Source: Gammaproteobacteria bacterium
GTDB lineage: Bacteria; Pseudomonadota; Gammaproteobacteria; Ga0077554; Ga007554
DNA: 64,000 bases
Assembly: GCA_040183005.1 (NCBI GenBank)
Contig: JAMPIW010000004.1
Location: 177,883 to 241,882 of the forward strand
Reading direction: 5' to 3'
Both the position numbers and the translations under genes were made by a program. The stretch's first letter is position 1. Each line of letters begins with the position of its first letter. The notes below the pieces were generated by a model, which was not told the origin of the DNA, did no database searches, and was given only the letters and a program-made list of their open reading frames with translations. Shown one piece after another: positions 9,728 to 18,797 of this stretch.

Positions 9728-12700
9728 CTACCCCAACGGCTCAAACAGCGCATTCAAATCCTCCAAGGTCAGCTTCGGCCCGCTCTTGGCCGTTTCGTCG
9801 AACAGGCTGTCGGCCAGTTCTTTTTTGCGCGCCTGCAGGCCGAGGATCTTCTCTTCCACGGTGCCGCTGGTGATGAGTTTGTAGACGAATACCGCCTTGT
9901 CCTGACCAATCCGGTGGGCGCGGTCGGTGGCTTGGTTTTCTACGGCGGGGTTCCACCATGGGTCGTAGTGGATGACGGTGTCGGCGGCGGTGAGGTTGAG
10001 GCCAGTGCCGCCCGCCTTGAGGCTGATGAGAAACAACGGTACTTCTCCGGCCTGGAAGCGCTGCACCGGTGTGGCGCGGTCGCGGGTGTTGCCGGTGAGC
10101 TGTACATAATCGAGTTTGCGTTGTTTCAGCTCTTCCTCGATCAGCGCCAGCATGCCGGTGAATTGCGAAAACAGCAGGATGCGGCGGCCTTCTTCCACCA
10201 TCTCCGGCAGCATCTCCATGAGCAGTTCCAGCTTGGCGGAGTGTTTGACCTTTTTCGCGCTGTCGAGTTTGACGAGGCGCGGGTCGCAGCACACCTGGCG
10301 CAGCTTGAGCAAGGCATCGAGAATTATGATCTGGCTGCGTGCCATGCCCTTTTTGTTGATCTCATCGCGCACCTTGGTGTGCATGGCGAGTCGGATGCTT
10401 TCGTAGAGATCACGCTGCGCGCCCGCCAGCTCCACGTTGCGCAGGATCTCGCTCTTGGGCGGCAGCTCCTTCACCACTTCCTGTTTGGTGCGGCGCAGCA
10501 TGAAGGGAGCGATGCGGCGCCTGAGGATGTCGCGCCGCGTGGCGTCGCCATGTTTTTCGATAGGGGTGCGGAATGACTTGCTAAATTGCTTTTCGTTGCC
10601 CAACAGGCCGGGCATAAGGAAGTCGAGCAGCGACCACATCTCACCCAAATGGTTTTCCATGGGCGTGCCGGTGAGGCACAGGCGGTGGCGGGTCTTTAGC
10701 TGGCGGACGATCTGGCTGGCCTTGGCCTTGGGGTTTTTGATGACCTGCGCCTCGTCGAGGATGACGAGGTGGTATTCCTGCGCCAGCAGCACCTCCTGAT
10801 CGCGCGGCAACAGCGGGTAGGTGGTCAACACCACGTCGAAATCGGCGAGCCGTTCGAAGTGCTGTTTGCGCTCCAGCCCCTGGAGCACCAGCACCTTGAG
10901 TGACGGTGCGAAGCGTTCCGCCTCGATGCGCCAGTTGACCATCAGACTGGTGGGAGCGATCACCAGGCTAGGGCGGTCCATGCGCCCACCCTCCTTTTCG
11001 AGCAGCAGGTGGGCGAGCGTTTGCACGGTCTTGCCCAACCCCATGTCGTCGGCCAGGATGCCGGCCAGCCCATAATCGCGCAGAAATTGCAGCCAGTTGA
11101 GCCCCTGCTTTTGATAGGGACGCAACTCCGCATTCAGCCCCGTCGGCAGATCCGCCTCGGCGATGCCCTTGAAGTCGCGCAGCCGCTGCCCCAGTTCACG
11201 CAGCCGCTCGCCGCCCTGCCATTCCATATTCTTGCCGGCAAGCGATTCCAGCTCGGCCAGTTGTCCGGCCTGCGCGGCGGGCAGCACCAGGCGGCCGTTC
11301 TTGTCCAGATCTTTGTTATAGAGTTCGATCAACGTGCCCAGCACATTTCTTACGCGCTCGATGGGCAACGACAGCAAGCGGCCATCCTCCAGGCGCGCAA
11401 TAAAGGATTGATTCGGAGGCGCATTCTGGAGCGCGTTGAGATCCATCACATCGGGAAAGTCATGCAGCATATTGATCAACACTGGCAGCAGATTGAGCGG
11501 TTTTCCGTCCACCATGATGCCCAGTTCCAGCCCGAACCAATCATTGCCGGCGCCTTCCTCAACATCCGCGTACCAATCCCCCACATCTTCCACGGGACGG
11601 TAGCCATAGTCCGGCGCGAATTCTACCTTCCAGCCCAGCTTGCGCAATGCGGGGACGCCATTCATGCTGAAATCCAGCAGTACGGCTTGACGGTCATCGT
11701 CCGATATGGTCATGTCAAAGGCATGGGCTGGGGGAACATTAAAGATCGGCACGTCATTGACTGGCGCGAAGCCACTCTCTTTCAGCCGTTGCAGCGCCTT
11801 TTTTTCAGCCTTTTCGTCACGCGCCATGCGCAGCAGTTCGCCGTCTTCGACACGGGTGATGGCGGTGCGCTTGTCGCCGAGCGGAATGATCTCGCCCGCA
11901 TAGTCGAAAGACAGCCGCGCCAGCTCCACGTTGAGATGCGTAGCCTCCACTTGCCACTGGAACTGGCGACGCACCTCCAGCGCTTGCATAAACAGTCGCA
12001 GACATGGCGTCGGCTTGACGGTTTTACGTTTAACTTTGGCAAACGTCTGCGGCAGGAGCGCCGGCAGGTCGGGCAGGTGATGCTTCAATGCCTCACGCGT
12101 CGCCAGCGCCTGCTCCGGCGTCACGGCAGGCGCGCCCAGCAAGGCTGCGGCGATTGCATCCGGCAGACCCGTTAGCAAGGGGCCGCATTGATGGCTATTG
12201 AGATCGAGATACCATGGTGGCGTGAGAGGCAAAACCGCATCCACAACACCCTCTACGCCTGCAATATGCGGGCGCTGTGTGCCATCGGCGGACATCACCC
12301 AATCAATGTGCCCGTGGCGCGGTTCGCCCAGCGTAAGTGGCGCGCTGTCCTTCTCCCGCCAATGACAGCGACCGGTAACGAGCATGTCGCGCAGCACACG
12401 TTCTCCGTCCGCTCCTTCCAGGCGGTAGCTGTTGCTGTGCGCAAAAAATGGGTTTAGCACATGCAGCCAGCGCAGGATGGCCGTATCAGCGGGAGCTGCG
12501 TAACGCGGGGGTGATGTTGCCGCCACGCTGGGCAAATTTTTCGCCTTGCCATAACCGCCCGCCTTGAGCAGCCGTGTCGCTATCAACTTGACTTCCAAAC
12601 GCGGCGGCCGGAGATTCTCGAGTATGGAAAGGAGATACAGCAGCCGCTCTGGGATCTCCACTGGCGGTTCGGATTTGGGCGCCATGGCCTGCTCCATGCG

Positions 12701-13159
12701 CGCCAGCCAATCACTGATCTGCGTGTCGGCCGCTCCCAGCATCCCGCTTCTGGTGGCACTCGCACTTCCATGTGCATCGGCCGCTTCCGGCATCCTGCCT
12801 CTGGCGGCACTCGCACTTCCATGTGCATCGGCGGGGCTGGGCTTTGGAGCAGCGGGCGCTGGTGGTAGTGAGGGTTTTTGATGCAACGCATGTAGCAGCA
12901 CCGCCGCGACATGTTTGCAATTATTGCCGACGGGGCAACTACAATTTCCCCTGATGCGGGCATGGCCTGCTTGCCCGGCAATCTGCACTATTACCTTATA
13001 GGGTCTCCGCCCGCTGCCACGCACCAAGGCGGTCATCATGCTGCCATCTGCAGAAATCCCCAGTCCGGCCACACGTCCCTGATGTTCATAGGCGCTGCCG
13101 CGGGACAGATAGGCAAGGGGAATGGCGAGGTTTACGTCTTGAAGGTTGTATGACTGCAT
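9728..13159 (-). CDS. SWIM zinc finger and SNF2-family helicase
   Basis: 1143 residues. Near the N-terminus is a SWIM zinc-binding motif (CSCPVGNNCKHVAAVLLH). After a large middle region comes the SNF2 ATPase: DDMGLGKTVQTLAHLLL (Walker A), VILDEAQVIKN (DEAQ box), LTGTPMENHLGEMWSLLDF, and the helicase C lobe LLFSQFTGML ending in DRAHRIGQDKAVFVYKLI. It is an ATP-dependent nucleic-acid translocase; a role in transcription recycling or repair is only inferred from the family. Between the SWIM motif and the middle region it contains two consecutive 17-residue repeats (ADAHGSASAARGRMPEA and its variant) encoded by two copies of the 51-bp element at 12729-12830. It is monocistronic as far as can be seen. 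Confidence 0.92.
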   Translation of the reverse strand: MQSYNLQDVNLAIPLAYLSRGSAYEHQGRVAGLGISADGSMMTALVRGSGRRPYKVIVQIAGQAGHARIRGNCSCPVGNNCKHVAAVLLHALHQKPSLPPAPAAPKPSPADAHGSASAARGRMPEAADAHGSASATRSGMLGAADTQISDWLARMEQAMAPKSEPPVEIPERLLYLLSILENLRPPRLEVKLIATRLLKAGGYGKAKNLPSVAATSPPRYAAPADTAILRWLHVLNPFFAHSNSYRLEGADGERVLRDMLVTGRCHWREKDSAPLTLGEPRHGHIDWVMSADGTQRPHIAGVEGVVDAVLPLTPPWYLDLNSHQCGPLLTGLPDAIAAALLGAPAVTPEQALATREALKHHLPDLPALLPQTFAKVKRKTVKPTPCLRLFMQALEVRRQFQWQVEATHLNVELARLSFDYAGEIIPLGDKRTAITRVEDGELLRMARDEKAEKKALQRLKESGFAPVNDVPIFNVPPAHAFDMTISDDDRQAVLLDFSMNGVPALRKLGWKVEFAPDYGYRPVEDVGDWYADVEEGAGNDWFGLELGIMVDGKPLNLLPVLINMLHDFPDVMDLNALQNAPPNQSFIARLEDGRLLSLPIERVRNVLGTLIELYNKDLDKNGRLVLPAAQAGQLAELESLAGKNMEWQGGERLRELGQRLRDFKGIAEADLPTGLNAELRPYQKQGLNWLQFLRDYGLAGILADDMGLGKTVQTLAHLLLEKEGGRMDRPSLVIAPTSLMVNWRIEAERFAPSLKVLVLQGLERKQHFERLADFDVVLTTYPLLPRDQEVLLAQEYHLVILDEAQVIKNPKAKASQIVRQLKTRHRLCLTGTPMENHLGEMWSLLDFLMPGLLGNEKQFSKSFRTPIEKHGDATRRDILRRRIAPFMLRRTKQEVVKELPPKSEILRNVELAGAQRDLYESIRLAMHTKVRDEINKKGMARSQIIILDALLKLRQVCCDPRLVKLDSAKKVKHSAKLELLMEMLPEMVEEGRRILLFSQFTGMLALIEEELKQRKLDYVQLTGNTRDRATPVQRFQAGEVPLFLISLKAGGTGLNLTAADTVIHYDPWWNPAVENQATDRAHRIGQDKAVFVYKLITSGTVEEKILGLQARKKELADSLFDETAKSGPKLTLEDLNALFEPLG
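12729..12830 (-). repeat. Two tandem copies of the 51-bp in-frame element (SNF2 gene)
   Basis: Copies at 12780-12830 and 12729-12779, each exactly 51 bases and in the same orientation as the gene. Read on the minus strand each starts CGATGCACATGGAAGTGCGA and ends GCGGC. Hairpin 1 pairs GCAC with GTGC. Hairpin 2 has an outer stem GCCGC/GCGGC (GCCAC/GCGGC in the second copy) and an inner stem GGC-AGGAT-GCC (AGC-GGGAT-GCT in the second, a compensated change). They encode two 17-residue repeats, entering at codon position 3. The first copy (12780-12830) has no stop codon in any of the six frames. Confidence 0.9.
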
Positions 13160-13234
13160 GGAATCTCGCCGGGCTCAGTCCTTAACGGGACTCTTAAAAG
13201 TTCTGATATTCGGTGTCATTATAAATATTTTCGT

Positions 13235-13897
13235 TCACCGCCGCGCTGGCCGTTTGTTGAGTTTTCGTTGCAGTGTGCGGCGGTGCATGTCCAGGCGCCG
13301 CGCAGTGGCGGAGATGTTGCCCTGGCATTCCAGCAGCACCTTCTGGATATGCTCCCACTCCAGCCTGTCCACCGACAAGGGGTTTTCCGCAATGGCCATA
13401 CTCGCCTCGCCCGTCTCGCAGTGGAATGCCTGCACGATCTCATCGGCGTCGGCAGGCTTGGTGAGGTAGTGGGTCGCGCCCAGCTTGATGGCCTCCACGG
13501 CGGTGGCGATGCTGGCGTAGCCGGTGAGTACGACGATGCGGGTGTGGCTGTCGAGGGTCTTGAGCTTTTCCACCAGCACCAGGCCGGAAGGGCCGGGCAT
13601 GCGCAGGTCTATCACCGCGTATTCGGGCGGCCACTCCCGGCATCCTGCGCTGTCTATGGATGGACGACTGTCGCGAACGCGGGATGCGTTGGAGCGACCC
13701 TCCTGCGGCACTAGCACGTCCCTGTGCGTCGCATCGTCCTCAACCAAGCACAGCGCCTCATCGACGCTGTGTGCCAGTCGAACCGCAAAACCGCGTTTTA
13801 TTAATGCTTGCGACAACACCTGGCAAAAGGTCAGGTCATCATCCACCAGCAATAGACTGGGGCGGTTGTCTTCGGTTGCGTCGATCGTAAAAGTCAT
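13235..13897 (-). CDS. regA: RegA/PrrA/ActR-type redox response regulator with a 34-residue insertion
   Basis: 220 residues from ATG 13897, which overlaps the regB stop as ATGA; a longer frame to 13942 is less likely. The receiver has LLVDDDLTFCQVL, the phospho-acceptor Asp in YAVIDLRMPGPSG and the lysine in LTKPAD. The C-terminus is the Fis-like helix-turn-helix GNISATARRLDMHRRTLQRK typical of RegA. Family members are about 180-190 residues. The excess is explained by 34 residues (from THRDVL to CREWP) encoded by two nested 51-bp elements between EDDA and PEYAVID. Removing them restores EDDAPEYAVIDLRMPG. Whether the regulator still works with this loop beside the phosphorylation site cannot be told from sequence. 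Confidence 0.93.
   Translation of the reverse strand: MTFTIDATEDNRPSLLLVDDDLTFCQVLSQALIKRGFAVRLAHSVDEALCLVEDDATHRDVLVPQEGRSNASRVRDSRPSIDSAGCREWPPEYAVIDLRMPGPSGLVLVEKLKTLDSHTRIVVLTGYASIATAVEAIKLGATHYLTKPADADEIVQAFHCETGEASMAIAENPLSVDRLEWEHIQKVLLECQGNISATARRLDMHRRTLQRKLNKRPARR
13630..13731 (-). repeat. Outer 51-bp element in regA, split by an inverted inner copy
   Basis: The outer copy (gene orientation) occupies 13630-13647 plus 13699-13731. It is interrupted after GCAGGAGG by the inner copy. Joined, its stems are GCAC/GTGC (hairpin 1), GCCGC/GTGGC (outer stem of hairpin 2, one G-U pair) and GGC-AGGAT-GCC. The total insert is 102 bases, 2 x 51, and preserves the regA frame. The outer copy enters at codon position 2. 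Confidence 0.9.
13648..13698 (+). repeat. Inner, inverted 51-bp element nested in the regA copy
   Basis: On the plus strand it starts CGCTGTCTATGG and ends GGAGCGAC, 51 bases (ends ambiguous by one base). Hairpin 1 pairs GTC with GAC, the outer stem of hairpin 2 is GTCGC/GCGAC and the inner stem is AACGC-GGGAT-GCGTT. It lies opposite to the outer copy, so it is a second insertion event into an existing element. Five of its six frames are open; the one containing TAG is not used by regA. Confidence 0.9.
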
Positions 13898-15165
13898 GTT
13901 GATGTCTTCAAGTTGGTCAAGGGCAATACAACGCGCGTACAAGCGCCGCTGCCCTCCCGGTTGAGGAGCTGCACGCTACCTCCGAAGCGGCTGATCGTGG
14001 CATGCGCCAGAAACAGTCCCAGCCCCAAGCCCTGACCGGGTTCCTTGGTGGTAAACAGCAGCTCGCCCGCGCGTGCCTGGGTGACTGGAGTCAGCCCCAT
14101 GCCGCGGTCGAAAATTTCCAGGATCAACTCGCGTGCGTCCCAACGTCCTTCTACTTCGACATTATCCGGCGAGGCGTCAGCAGCATTATTCAGGATGTTG
14201 GTAATTGCTTGCGTCAGGGTTTGTTCCGCCACGATGCGCGGTGCGGGCAGCGGCCCTTGCCAGCGGGGTTGTACTGTGATTGCTGGGCGCATGCTCCGCC
14301 ATTGCTTGAGTACATCTTCAAGATAGCTGTCCAACGCCACAGCATGGCCGGATTCGGCACGCGCCTGGCCGGCGGAGGACGCCATGGTGGAGAGTATGCC
14401 TTTGCAGCGATTCACCTGATCGCGCAAGATACGCATTTTTTCGCTCATCCCCGGCAGAGCAGCATACTCCTGCTCTAGCTCCTTGGTCAATATCGCCATG
14501 GTCGCCAGCGGCGTGCCCAGCTCATGCGCCGCCCCCGCCGCCAGGGTACCCAGCGCCACCAGACGCTCATCACGCAGTGCGTTTTCCCGCGCCTCGGCAA
14601 GCCGCTGGTCACGTTCGCGGAGGGTATTGCCCATCTTGACCACAAAATAGGCGATCAGACCGGCGCTCAGCATGAAGTTGAACCACATCCCCAGCACATG
14701 CAGGTTGAAGTCATTGTTGCGGTTGTGCGGCAGCGGCACATAAAACACCATCAGCAGCGAGTAACACACCACAGAGATCGCCGCCATCGCCCAGCTATAC
14801 GTCCCGGGCAGGGCGGCAGCGGCGATGGTCAAAGGCAGCAACAGCAGCGAGACAAACGGATTGGCGGAACCGCCAGTGAAATACAGCAGCACAGTCAGGG
14901 CGGCCACGTCGATCAGGAGATGGCCGAACAGTTCCTTGTCCGTCACTGGGCGGGGCAGTTTAAGACGCACCCAGGCCAAGAGGGTGAGCGCCGCGAAAGC
15001 GGCGATGATGGCTCCCACGGCAGGCAACGGCAAAGGCATGTCCAGACCATAGACAGCCACCAGTACCGTGAGCGATTGGCAGGAAATAGCCACCCCTCTC
15101 AGGGCAAGCAGACGCTGCAGATTCAGCGCGGAAGAACGGGATGAGGGCGACAGGTTTACCAGCAT
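13894..15165 (-). CDS. regB: RegB/PrrB-type redox sensor histidine kinase
   Basis: 423 residues. Six membrane helices fill the first 180 residues. GGSANPF (98-104) lies in a membrane loop and corresponds to the quinone-binding heptapeptide of RegB. The H-box GAAHELGTPLATM has the phospho-accepting His214, and NRCKGIL contains Cys254 at the position of the redox-active cysteine of RegB. The ATPase domain has NILNNAADASPDNVEVEG, FDRGMGLTP and GQGLGLGLFLAHATI. By analogy it senses the quinone pool and redox state and phosphorylates RegA. The regB stop overlaps the regA start, giving an operon transcribed from about 15.2 kb. Confidence 0.95.
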   Translation of the reverse strand: MLVNLSPSSRSSALNLQRLLALRGVAISCQSLTVLVAVYGLDMPLPLPAVGAIIAAFAALTLLAWVRLKLPRPVTDKELFGHLLIDVAALTVLLYFTGGSANPFVSLLLLPLTIAAAALPGTYSWAMAAISVVCYSLLMVFYVPLPHNRNNDFNLHVLGMWFNFMLSAGLIAYFVVKMGNTLRERDQRLAEARENALRDERLVALGTLAAGAAHELGTPLATMAILTKELEQEYAALPGMSEKMRILRDQVNRCKGILSTMASSAGQARAESGHAVALDSYLEDVLKQWRSMRPAITVQPRWQGPLPAPRIVAEQTLTQAITNILNNAADASPDNVEVEGRWDARELILEIFDRGMGLTPVTQARAGELLFTTKEPGQGLGLGLFLAHATISRFGGSVQLLNREGSGACTRVVLPLTNLKTST

Positions 15166-15203
15166 GGCGCCATGTTGCCTTTATTACACGCCAGAGGCAA
15201 GGT

Positions 15204-15218
15204 GCGGCAAATTGCCGC
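15204..15218. promoter_or_regulatory. Candidate RegA operator between regB and the PepSY gene
   Basis: GCGGCAAATTGCCGC is a 7-bp perfect inverted repeat around one central base. It fits the loose RegA/PrrA half-site pattern GCGNC-N5-GNCGC. It lies 38 bases upstream of the regB start and 70 bases upstream of the divergent gene at 15289, so it could serve either promoter. Binding is inferred only from the pattern and location. Confidence 0.45.
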
Positions 15219-15288
15219 GCGGCAACGTGTCACATTCCGGCACCGGTGAGCTAACCAGTAAAATGCGGCATCACTGGGAAGACTTATC

Positions 15289-16632
15289 ATGAATACATTG
15301 CCTCTCACCGATGAGCAAATCGATCACCGCAAGGCAGCTTTGCATCAGTTGCTGTGGCGCATTCATTTCTGGGCTGGGTTGATCGCTACGCCTATCATGC
15401 TGTTCGCCGCGCTTACTGGGCTATTGTACGTGTTTACTCCGCAGATCGAGGCGTGGCGTCACGCCGTCGTGGATCATGTGGCCGTGACCGGCCCGGCATT
15501 GCCGCTCGATGCGCAACTTACGGCGGCGCAGGCCGATCAGCCACACGGCAAGCCGCGCTTTATTGTCCCCGCGCACCGGCCTGGCGAGACAACGCAAGTG
15601 TTCTTCGACTTACACCATCACTCGGGCGCTGCGGCGGAACACGATCATGGCTTGCCGCAGGGCCGTATCGTGTATGTGAACCCCTACACCGCACAGGTGG
15701 TGGGCAACCTGCACGAAATGGAGCGCTTCCAGACCTGGGCCAAAAAACTCCACTCCAGCGCGTTGCAGGGTGATGGCTGGCGCTGGCTCACGGAGTTGGG
15801 CGCGAGCTGGATGCTGGTAATGTTCGCCACCGGTTTAATGCTGTGGTGGCCACACTCCCAAGCCGCTGGTGGCCCCGGCTGGTGCGCGCTGGTACCACGC
15901 CTGGGACAGGGACGCCAGACCTGGCGCGATCTGCATACGGTGCTGGCGATAGCCATGTGTGGTGTGTTGGGCGTGGTACTTGTCACAGGTTTGACCTGGG
16001 CCAAGTACAGCGGCGAGAACTTCCGCATCTTGCAACAGGCGCTGGATCAGGGCGCGCCGCGTTTTCCCAAGTCCTTGTCCTCGATCGCGCCACAGGGCCA
16101 AACGCCCATGAGTTTGCAGGCGGCATTCGAACACGCTCGTCGCGTGGCGCCGGATATTTCGATGAGCCTATCACCACCCGGTAAAGCGACGGGCGTGTGG
16201 CGTATCGAAAATTTCGACCGCACCCAACCCACCAAACGCTTTCGCCTGGCGCTGGACGCCTACAGCGGCAAAGTGCTGTTTTTCAGTGATTGGGAGCAAC
16301 TACCCTTGCTTTCCAAAGCGACCACGGTTGGCATTCCGTTCCATCGCACCGAGCTTGGCGTATGGAATCAGGTGTTGCTCGGGCTGGCCGCGTTGACGGT
16401 GATGTTCAGTGTGATCTCTGGTTGGGTGATGTGGTGGAAGCGGCGTCCACGCGGGCGTCTGGGCGCACCCATGACCACCCTGCGTCACATGCGCGAGGCG
16501 CCGTGGTGGCTGTGGCTCACAGCCATCGCGCTATCCATCGCGCTGCCGGTGTTCGGTGCGAGCGTGGCGGTCTTCGCCGCCATTGAGAGTTTACGTCTGC
16601 TGCTCAGCCGTCGCGATACGGCCGCCGCATGA
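15289..16632 (+). CDS. PepSY-associated membrane protein (iron-regulated type)
   Basis: 447 residues. An N-terminal helix after HQLLWRIHFWAGLIATPIML and further hydrophobic segments near residues 175-190, 220-240, 355-380 and 405-430 give the four-helix PepSY-TM layout, with large periplasmic loops. The His-rich stretch DLHHHSGAAAEHDHG (about residues 108-122) may bind metal. Conserved features are HxxxG near the first helix and W..LH motifs. Such proteins often accompany TonB-dependent receptors and are thought to reduce or process imported ferric-siderophore or other metal complexes at the inner membrane; the receptor gene follows 97 bases downstream. The ATG has GGGAAG upstream. Confidence 0.88.
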   Translation: MNTLPLTDEQIDHRKAALHQLLWRIHFWAGLIATPIMLFAALTGLLYVFTPQIEAWRHAVVDHVAVTGPALPLDAQLTAAQADQPHGKPRFIVPAHRPGETTQVFFDLHHHSGAAAEHDHGLPQGRIVYVNPYTAQVVGNLHEMERFQTWAKKLHSSALQGDGWRWLTELGASWMLVMFATGLMLWWPHSQAAGGPGWCALVPRLGQGRQTWRDLHTVLAIAMCGVLGVVLVTGLTWAKYSGENFRILQQALDQGAPRFPKSLSSIAPQGQTPMSLQAAFEHARRVAPDISMSLSPPGKATGVWRIENFDRTQPTKRFRLALDAYSGKVLFFSDWEQLPLLSKATTVGIPFHRTELGVWNQVLLGLAALTVMFSVISGWVMWWKRRPRGRLGAPMTTLRHMREAPWWLWLTAIALSIALPVFGASVAVFAAIESLRLLLSRRDTAAA

Positions 16633-16729
16633 AAGAGCACACGCCAGCGATACCGGTAACATGGCCTCTTCATCCCAGCCTATGCGTGTCTGACAGACCA
16701 ATATCAATTCATAGTATCGCGGAGTATCG

Positions 16730-18796
16730 ATGAACGTCTTAACAAAGTTTTCGCTTCATTCCGTGTTGGCGGGCATATACGCAAGCATGGCGGGGACGGC
16801 CGCTTGGGCAGAAACAATAGATAGTACAAATATAACGCTGAAGGAGGTGGTGGTTTCGGCGTCAAAAGCGGGAGCAGGGTCCATCCTGACGCCACCCTCC
16901 ATCGAAACCGCCCGGCAGCGGATCAATCTTATCCCCGGCGGGGTCGACATTGTCGATGCCGAAACATACAAAACCGGGCGTGCCACCACATTGCAGGATG
17001 CGCTGGGCTTCTCGCCAGGTGTTTTTGTGCAGCCAAGATTCGGGGGAGAGGAGGCCCGGCTGTCGATACGTGGCTCCGGTCTTCAGCGTACCTTCCATCT
17101 GCGCGGCATCAAGCTGATGCAGGACGGCGTTCCGCTCAACCTGGCCGATGGCGGCGGTGATTTCCAGGCGGTGGAGCCGCTCACCGCGCGCTATATCGAA
17201 GTGTTCCGCGGTGCCAATGCGCTTCAATATGGTTCCACCACTCTTGGTGGCGCGATCAATTTTGTTTCACCTTCGGGGTATGATGCACCGCCCGTGCAGG
17301 CGCGGCTGGAGACTGGCAGTTTCGGCTACCTGCGCGGCCAGGCGAGCCTCGCCGGAGTGAAGGAAAAATCGGATTATTATGTTTCTCTCTCGCATTTTTC
17401 GCAGGATGGCTTCCGCGACCATGCCCGGCAGAACAACCAGCGCCTGTCAGGCAACTACGGCCTGCGCCTCAACGACAACCTTGAAACGCGATTTTATCTC
17501 AGCTACGTGAATACGGATTCGGAACTTCCCGGCAACTCGACCAAGGCCGAGCTTGAAACCAACCCGCGCCTCGCAGCGCCTGCAAATATTACGGGCAATT
17601 ACAAGCGCGACTTCAACTTGACGCGCGTTTCCAATAAAACTGTCTATCACTGGGGTGACCAGCGCCTGGAGGCAATGCTGTTCTATTCGTACAAAGATCT
17701 GTTCCATCCAATTTTCCAGGTACTGGACGTGGCTTCACATGACTACGGCGCGGAACTGCGCTATATCTCGCACGCTACGCTGGGGGGGCGAAAGAATATT
17801 CTGACGGTCGGGTTTAGCCCGGTGCGCGGCACCGCAAAGGATGACCGCTTCAGGAACGTCAACGGCGCACGCGGGGCGCGCACCAACGAAAGCCAGCAGA
17901 CCTCTGCAAACCTTGACCTGTATGCGGAGAATCAGCATTACATTCAACCCGCCACGGCCCTAGTTGCCGGGGCGCAGTTATCACGCGCCTCGCGCAAGCT
18001 GAAAGATCTGTTCCTCGCGGACGGCGCCGATAACAGCGTGGACAAGGTGTACTATGGCGTCAGCCCGAAACTCGGCGTGCGTCATGAGATCAATGCGCTG
18101 TCCCAGGTGTTTGCCAATGTGAGCCGCAGCTTCGAGCCACCCTCGTTCGGAGAGCTGGCCGGTGGCCCCACGGTGACGCCGGTCAGGCAACAGACTGCAA
18201 CCACACTGGAGTTGGGCACGCGCGGGGCATCGAACGGCATGCGCTGGGATGCGGCGTATTACTATGCGCGGGTCAAGGATGAGTTATTGAGCCTTACCGA
18301 TCCGCTGGGTAACCCGCGCGGCACTATCAACGCGGATGCCACTTTACACCAAGGCGTCGAGTTGGGCCTTGATGCCACACTCATCAAGCGTTTGGTACTG
18401 CGTCAGACCTATATGTGGAACGACTTCCGCTTCAGAAACGATCCTGTGTTCGGCAATAAGGAACTGGCCGGCATCCCAAAACATTTTTACCGCGCCGATC
18501 TCCTCTACCGTACCCCTGAAGGGTATTATTTCGGACCCAACGTAGAGTGGTCGCCGGGCAAATATGCCGTGGATCACGCCAACACCCTGTTCGCCGATGC
18601 CTATGCACTGCTGGGGTTCAAACTGGGCTATCGGGTGGACAAAGGATACGCCTGGTTTGTCGAGGGCAAAAATCTCACCAATGAAAAGTATGCGGCCTCC
18701 ACGGGCGTCATCGCAAACGCCATGGGGTTGGATTCCCGCCAGTTTCTTCCCGGCGACGGCAGGGCAGTTTACGCTGGCCTCGAATGGCGCATGTAG
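16730..18796 (+). CDS. TonB-dependent outer-membrane receptor
   Basis: 688 residues. A signal peptide ends near AWAETIDS (about residue 27). TLKEVVVSASKAG acts as TonB box and start of the plug, followed by plug motifs LQDALGFSPGVFVQPRFGGE, RGSGLQRTFHLRGIKLMQDG and VFRGANALQYGSTTLGGAINFV. The rest is a 22-strand type barrel ending in the aromatic-Met C-terminus AGLEWRM. It imports a ligand across the outer membrane with energy from TonB-ExbBD; the substrate (ferric siderophore, heme or another metal chelate) cannot be told. The neighbouring PepSY protein supports metal uptake. A MITE-like element begins 2 bases after the stop. Confidence 0.93.
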   Translation: MNVLTKFSLHSVLAGIYASMAGTAAWAETIDSTNITLKEVVVSASKAGAGSILTPPSIETARQRINLIPGGVDIVDAETYKTGRATTLQDALGFSPGVFVQPRFGGEEARLSIRGSGLQRTFHLRGIKLMQDGVPLNLADGGGDFQAVEPLTARYIEVFRGANALQYGSTTLGGAINFVSPSGYDAPPVQARLETGSFGYLRGQASLAGVKEKSDYYVSLSHFSQDGFRDHARQNNQRLSGNYGLRLNDNLETRFYLSYVNTDSELPGNSTKAELETNPRLAAPANITGNYKRDFNLTRVSNKTVYHWGDQRLEAMLFYSYKDLFHPIFQVLDVASHDYGAELRYISHATLGGRKNILTVGFSPVRGTAKDDRFRNVNGARGARTNESQQTSANLDLYAENQHYIQPATALVAGAQLSRASRKLKDLFLADGADNSVDKVYYGVSPKLGVRHEINALSQVFANVSRSFEPPSFGELAGGPTVTPVRQQTATTLELGTRGASNGMRWDAAYYYARVKDELLSLTDPLGNPRGTINADATLHQGVELGLDATLIKRLVLRQTYMWNDFRFRNDPVFGNKELAGIPKHFYRADLLYRTPEGYYFGPNVEWSPGKYAVDHANTLFADAYALLGFKLGYRVDKGYAWFVEGKNLTNEKYAASTGVIANAMGLDSRQFLPGDGRAVYAGLEWRM

Positions 18797-18797
18797 G

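Noticed and set aside
11009..12175. 388-codon open frame opposite the SNF2 helicase gene
   Set aside because: Antisense shadow; Gln/His-rich composition and no recognisable domain.
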